Positions 13,562 through 16,417 of a stretch of 16,417 bases of DNA are shown piece by piece (the first letter of the stretch is position 1; every line of letters starts with the position of its first letter). Under the pieces are notes generated by a model, which was not told the origin of the DNA, ran no database searches, and saw nothing but the letters and a program-made list of their open reading frames with translations. The DNA comes from JACRAO01 sp964490895. GTDB lineage: Bacteria > Bdellovibrionota > UBA1018. The DNA lies in NCBI GenBank assembly GCA_964490895.1, contig CAZBEI010000009.1, positions 1 through 16,417 on the forward strand. Direction: 5' to 3'. The translations under genes were made by a program, and so were the position numbers.

Positions 13562-15106
13562 CTAGCCCCCAATAATGTGGTTTTCGTGCTTCGCTGCACG
13601 CGCCTCATTCAAAATGCTTCCATGTTCATCAGTCATTCGATCAAAATTAGATTGTCTTGGTGAAAAACAGGACAATCTCTGCTGTGGCATCTCGCGTTCT
13701 AATACGCCACCTCTCTGTTTCTGTGGCCGTTTTAATGGGAATGGAATGCGCAGGCGCTTTAGCGCGCCTTCTGTTTTCATGCTAAATATGCATTCGCCCA
13801 CCTTGAGATTTTTTATTCCGTTTGGATGCACAATAAATTCGTCTGATTCGCGATTTGATGACTCTCCAGTTTGGATTCCAGAAGAAGTGCGGAATGTTTT
13901 TTTTACAGCCTTTCTTGTGCCGAGATATTTCGCCCACGTTTCGGCGTCATCAGGATCATCTTGCCTGAACACAAAACGCACATTGCAATTGCCCATGACC
14001 TGTCCCTTAAAAGTTCTGCTAATTTTTTCAAGATCAGAAAGCGTCTGGTGCGCAAGATGGATCATAAAATTACTTGAACGCCCTTTGTTTTGAAAGGTCG
14101 CAAAATTCTCAGTTGCAAAAGCGTCAAATTCGTCCACATAAATAGAGAACGGACGATTACTTTTTAGCTCAGGATGAAGCTTTCTCAGTCCCGAGACCAA
14201 CATCATTTCTTGGAGGAGAAGTTTTCCGACTCGTGCGCTCTGCACTGCTTTTGACTCAGTCGGGAGATCAACAAATAAAATTTTGTTATGCGAAGTGATT
14301 TCAAGCAGCGAAATAACAGGAGCATTCAGATCCGTCACACTTTGAGGCACACCTTGAGGTACACAAAGCAATGGCCCCCACTCACTTTTAGCGAATGACT
14401 GAAGATCTAGAAATAATCCAGCTGTATTTTGTTGTTTGCCATCGCCAGATTGTTTTTTGAGCTGATTTACAAGATCAGAAATCGCAAAATGCTTTGGCCT
14501 GTCATCCATGAGTGCGTTAAAAGCTTCGAGCAGTCCAAGCTCGCAAGCCTTGGCGTAAAATGGTTCTCTGTAAACCCCAGAATTAAACCATTTACTTTGC
14601 AGTTCAGAGGCGTTGCCGATGCTGCATGGATTCCAGCGGACACTTTCTTCTGGCCAAGAAGCCGAAAGAAAGTACAGGTCTTTTTCTCTGCCAATAGAAC
14701 AGCAAAAATCTCTGATTCTGTCGTAAAGTTCCCTGTCACCCTTAGGGTCAATAATCAGTGCACCATGTCCTCTGGCCAAATCTTCATAAATGAGCTGCTC
14801 CATGAGAACAGTTTTGCCTGATCCCGTAGCACCCACAATGTGGGTGTGTCTGAGGCGTGCCTGATCGGAGATAAATTCAGAAGCTATAACAATACCCTTG
14901 TCAGAACTCAGTTTTCTTAAATGAAAAAAATATAGAATCGCGCGCCAAAGTCGCTTAACTGCGCTCATTGCAAGAATCTTAAAAAACTGCGGCCTGATAA
15001 CCGATAACCCTGCCAGAATTAGAACAATTATTAAAACTATAGACCATTGCCAAGACGAGAGACTTGTTAACTGCGAGTACCAGTTTTGATATTTGTGAGT
15101 CAGCAT
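13562..15106 (-). CDS. Type IV coupling protein (VirD4/TraD-like ATPase)
   Basis: A 514-residue inner-membrane ATPase that links a relaxosome to the type IV secretion channel and pumps DNA. An N-terminal membrane segment (about 21-38) is followed by Walker A GATGSGKT (92-99) and IIDPKGD (118-124). Walker B is SIYVDEFD (321-328), followed by LAHQTLSDL (351-359), where the glutamine motif of this family lies. The C-terminal tail (about 455-514) is basic and glutamine-rich, a likely contact for the relaxosome. It starts directly after the stop of the replication-relaxation gene (TAAATG) with a strong AAAGGAG site, and runs on into the excisionase-like gene. The size and single clear membrane span fit TraD/TraG-like proteins of mobile elements. 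Confidence 0.88.
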   Translation of the reverse strand: MLTHKYQNWYSQLTSLSSWQWSIVLIIVLILAGLSVIRPQFFKILAMSAVKRLWRAILYFFHLRKLSSDKGIVIASEFISDQARLRHTHIVGATGSGKTVLMEQLIYEDLARGHGALIIDPKGDRELYDRIRDFCCSIGREKDLYFLSASWPEESVRWNPCSIGNASELQSKWFNSGVYREPFYAKACELGLLEAFNALMDDRPKHFAISDLVNQLKKQSGDGKQQNTAGLFLDLQSFAKSEWGPLLCVPQGVPQSVTDLNAPVISLLEITSHNKILFVDLPTESKAVQSARVGKLLLQEMMLVSGLRKLHPELKSNRPFSIYVDEFDAFATENFATFQNKGRSSNFMIHLAHQTLSDLEKISRTFKGQVMGNCNVRFVFRQDDPDDAETWAKYLGTRKAVKKTFRTSSGIQTGESSNRESDEFIVHPNGIKNLKVGECIFSMKTEGALKRLRIPFPLKRPQKQRGGVLEREMPQQRLSCFSPRQSNFDRMTDEHGSILNEARAAKHENHIIGG

Positions 15107-16102
15107 TTAGTACTCCTTTCTAGAAAAAATATCGACAGCGCCGCCAACACTCCAAACTGCGGGTGTACCATTTTTAAGATCCTCCCAAAGGACAAGTGCG
15201 AATGGCACTCCACGAGGTCCATCTGGTAAGAGGCGCTGAATAATGCCAAACATATAAGGCGCAGTAGCTACGTACAGAACGAGCTTCACGTCAATCTTTC
15301 GCCAATCTTCTAGAATGGAGAGAAAGCGCGCGCGTGATTTTGGGGTGTTCTCCACTTCGACAGCGACTTTTTTACCGCTTGGAAAAATAAAAAGACCATC
15401 GGGGATTCTGGGGAAATCTTCTTTTTTTATCACTCGCTCCGGTATCCAACTGCCAGTCCAGAGTTCTTGGAGCCTCAGTCTAACCGAAGTCACAATTGAG
15501 TCATGGCGCAGAGTGCGAACGTCAGGTTTACGCACATGAGGAACTTCAATAATAATATCTTCTGTAATGGCGCGAAGGCCTTTCCTGGTCAATCTGATCA
15601 GGCGTTTTTTGTCGAGCATTGGTTCCTTTAGCCAGCGAATTAGTCCGAATTGTGAGAGTTCCTGAAGTCTCTGAAATCCGTTTCTGACACCCACCTTATA
15701 AAAGAAGAACCGCAATACTTGTTCAGACAGCAAGAACTGTTGCTCATAGCATAGACGCATTATTTCCCTGTCCCGTTTTTGTAGTTGTACCCGTTCCCGA
15801 TCCCGTAGTTGTATTCCTTCCTGTTTTCTTCCTCGTCCGAGATCTCTATGAGATAATTTAATTTTGTTACGTCTCTCCTCGATAGACACAAGACCCCGGC
15901 CACACGTTGTTGTGGGGGCGGGGTCTTGTGTCGCTTTTAAATCGAGGGGAGCAGAAAATTCAATTATCTCATGGAGATCTCGAACGGGGGTGATGCAGCT
16001 TTCAATACAGTGTACTGTACCTGTGGCTGTACCCCTGGTTGTACTGGAATATCTGGTATTAATTGTTGCTATATTTGTCTTTGAATTCTGCGTTGTATTC
16101 AT
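15107..16102 (-). CDS. Replication-relaxation family protein with an N-terminal repeat-encoded extension
   Basis: 331 residues. From about residue 108 (LQKRDREIMRLCYEQQFLLS) it matches my memory of the replication-relaxation family found on plasmids and ICEs. A winged-helix region (about 110-178) is followed by a restriction-nuclease-like half. There Asp235 (PDG) and Glu249/Glu251 (VAVEVENT) sit as in a PD-(D/E)XK core. It presumably binds element DNA near the origin of transfer or replication; activity is unproven. The first 100 residues are low in complexity and coincide with a nested DNA palindrome and direct repeats. The ATG 16102 has a GGAGG site and starts 2 bp after the stop of the TraB-like gene. 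An internal start (for example Met115) is possible, but would delete the HTH edge. Confidence 0.75.
   Translation of the reverse strand: MNTTQNSKTNIATINTRYSSTTRGTATGTVHCIESCITPVRDLHEIIEFSAPLDLKATQDPAPTTTCGRGLVSIEERRNKIKLSHRDLGRGRKQEGIQLRDRERVQLQKRDREIMRLCYEQQFLLSEQVLRFFFYKVGVRNGFQRLQELSQFGLIRWLKEPMLDKKRLIRLTRKGLRAITEDIIIEVPHVRKPDVRTLRHDSIVTSVRLRLQELWTGSWIPERVIKKEDFPRIPDGLFIFPSGKKVAVEVENTPKSRARFLSILEDWRKIDVKLVLYVATAPYMFGIIQRLLPDGPRGVPFALVLWEDLKNGTPAVWSVGGAVDIFSRKEY
15781..15814. repeat. Direct repeats beside the palindrome
   Basis: GTAGTTGTA occurs at 15781-15789 and 15806-15814 (25 bp apart), with three TCCCG words between and just before them. On the protein side they encode the similar segments QLRDRERV and QLQKRDRE. 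They flank the left side of the large palindrome, and the TGTACC word at 15786 recurs on its right side. Confidence 0.6.
15838..15982. repeat. Nested palindrome (cruciform-capable) inside the replication-relaxation gene
   Basis: The outer arms are 15838-15865 and 15955-15982, inverted with 26 of 28 positions matching. Inside are CCTCGAT (15877-15883) with ATCGAGG (15941-15947), then a perfect 14-bp stem GACACAAGACCCCG (15885-15898) with CGGGGTCTTGTGTC (15919-15932). At the tip are CCACA and TGTGG around CGTTGT. All arms are concentric. The structure lies in codons for about residues 41-88, before the conserved domain. A cis-acting site (oriT, origin, operator) or a palindromic insertion are the main options. 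Confidence 0.85.
16006..16019. repeat. Short dyad TACAGT-GT-ACTGTA
   Basis: A perfect 6+2+6 inverted repeat in the first codons of the replication-relaxation gene. Its size and symmetry are those of a repressor operator or protein-binding half-site pair. It also overlaps the first unit of the 12-bp tandem repeat on its right. The binding protein is unknown. Confidence 0.5.
16016..16051. repeat. Three degenerate 12-bp tandem units with TGTAC
   Basis: TGTACCTGTGGC, TGTACCCCTGGT and TGTACTGGAATA follow each other with a period of exactly 12, and one further TGTAC lies at 16011. They encode a threonine-rich stretch (STTRGTATGT) at the N-terminus of the replication-relaxation protein. They resemble iterons, but they could equally be a simple coding repeat. 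Confidence 0.5.
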
Positions 16103-16104
16103 CC

Positions 16105-16417
16105 TCAGTTTACCTCCGCCGGTGACGACTCGATAATAATTTGTATCGCGCGACCTGATTCGATCTCGGTGTATTCGGGTGCAGTGCGTGCTCGCTCTGC
16201 AAATCTTTCGGCAGTTTTAGAAAGCGCTTGCACAGCGCCTTGTTTTGCTGCGTTAGCGGCAGTGGGCTCGGTTTGGTAGCCCCCTAAAAAAGATTGGCTT
16301 CGACTTGTTGTCGCATCGGCATAACCTGCCGCTGCCGCCGCTCCAAGTTCTGCGGCAAAGTACAAACCCTCTTGTGTGAGATGATCCCCAACGAGACCGA
16401 AATCCCCGCAAAAACCC
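16105..16417 (-). CDS. C-terminus of a TraB/TrbI (VirB10-like) conjugation protein, cut by the window edge
   Basis: The frame is open to the right edge; about 103 residues are visible, ending at TGA 16105-16107. The sequence has a glycine/alanine-rich membrane-type stretch (FAAELGAAAAAGYADA), then TEPTAANAAKQGAVQALSK and AERFAERAR. It ends with EIESGRAIQIIIE, which resembles the pattern seen at the end of TraB/VirB10 proteins: an alanine-rich helix, then a final beta strand after E.x.G+.v.V. VirB10-like proteins span the periplasm as the T4SS core scaffold. The call rests on this C-terminal pattern and on the coupling-protein context. An apparent start at 16365 (TTG) is not a real start. Confidence 0.55.
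   Translation of the reverse strand, partial: GFCGDFGLVGDHLTQEGLYFAAELGAAAAAGYADATTSRSQSFLGGYQTEPTAANAAKQGAVQALSKTAERFAERARTAPEYTEIESGRAIQIIIESSPAEVN

Larger units (their letters stand above)
11874..16417. mobile_element. Integrative and conjugative element, integrase end (continues past right edge)
   Basis: Five tightly packed minus-strand genes start at tRNA-Pro. In chromosomal order they are a tyrosine integrase, a small helix-turn-helix protein, a VirD4/TraD-like coupling protein, a replication-relaxation protein and the C-terminus of a TraB/VirB10-like protein. The content and tRNA position are those of an ICE or a conjugation-derived mobilizable element. No relaxase with recognisable HUH motifs is in the visible part, and the other end is not in the window, so size and completeness are unknown. 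Confidence 0.75.

Noticed and set aside
13575..14093. Plus-strand ORF of 172 codons opposite the coupling protein
   Set aside because: The coupling-protein frame has complete Walker motifs; the opposite frame is cysteine- and phenylalanine-rich with no recognisable domain.
15885..15932. Intrinsic terminator inside the replication-relaxation gene
   Set aside because: The 14-bp stem is strong, but neither strand has a run of T directly after it, and the structure continues into longer outer arms.
15779..16051. CRISPR array
   Set aside because: The repeats are short, unequal and arranged as inverted arms rather than regular repeat-spacer units; no cas genes are present.

Overview
The window looks like a Gram-negative bacterial chromosome of moderate to low GC. 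The evidence is an AmpG-type muropeptide permease, O-antigen-type nucleotide-sugar enzymes, an iron/pterin aromatic amino acid hydroxylase and a conjugation-type T4SS. A member of the Bdellovibrionota/Oligoflexia or a related delta-type lineage is a guess only; nothing in the sequence fixes the taxon.

Positions 1-816 are a gene-poor junction. They hold an apparent remnant of a YhcG/DUF1016-type nuclease gene ending at a stem-loop terminator. After it come a truncated copy of a tRNA T-arm and acceptor end, a GC-rich hairpin-rich interlude, an intact tRNA-Asn (minus strand) with promoter and terminator, and a 48-residue single-span membrane ORF. A long-form aromatic amino acid hydroxylase (826-2550, plus strand) follows and overlaps tail to tail with the next gene.

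Positions 2519-11705 are a minus-strand envelope locus. In transcription order it encodes a WbpD-like N-acetyltransferase, a WbpB-like Gfo/Idh dehydrogenase, a WbpE-like PLP aminotransferase, an FAD oxidoreductase of the UDP-galactopyranose-mutase/amine-oxidase type, a GT-C-type membrane glycosyltransferase candidate, an unknown polytopic membrane protein with an ABC ATPase, an AmpG-like permease and a hotdog thioesterase. The first three are the classical set for making UDP-2,3-diacetamido-2,3-dideoxy-glucuronic acid; the initiating UDP-GlcNAc 6-dehydrogenase is not in the window. From the FAD enzyme onward the genes overlap or nearly touch, which suggests one translationally coupled transcript.

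From tRNA-Pro(GGG) at 11799-11873 to the right edge is one end of an integrated conjugative element. In transcription order (minus strand) it has the C-terminus of a TraB/VirB10-like protein running off the right edge, a replication-relaxation-type protein, a VirD4/TraD-like coupling protein, a small helix-turn-helix protein (probable excisionase) and a tyrosine integrase. All are tightly packed. The integrase reading frame runs through the tRNA-Pro gene in antisense, so its last 29 residues lie in tRNA and chromosomal DNA.

The most unusual signal is a nested palindrome of about 145 bp (15838-15982), flanked by short direct repeats and a small dyad. It lies inside the 5' part of the replication-relaxation coding sequence and is a candidate cis-acting site (oriT, origin or operator) or an in-frame palindromic insertion. 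A second is a hairpin that covers the integrase ribosome-binding site next to an ATGA overlap with the excisionase-like gene.
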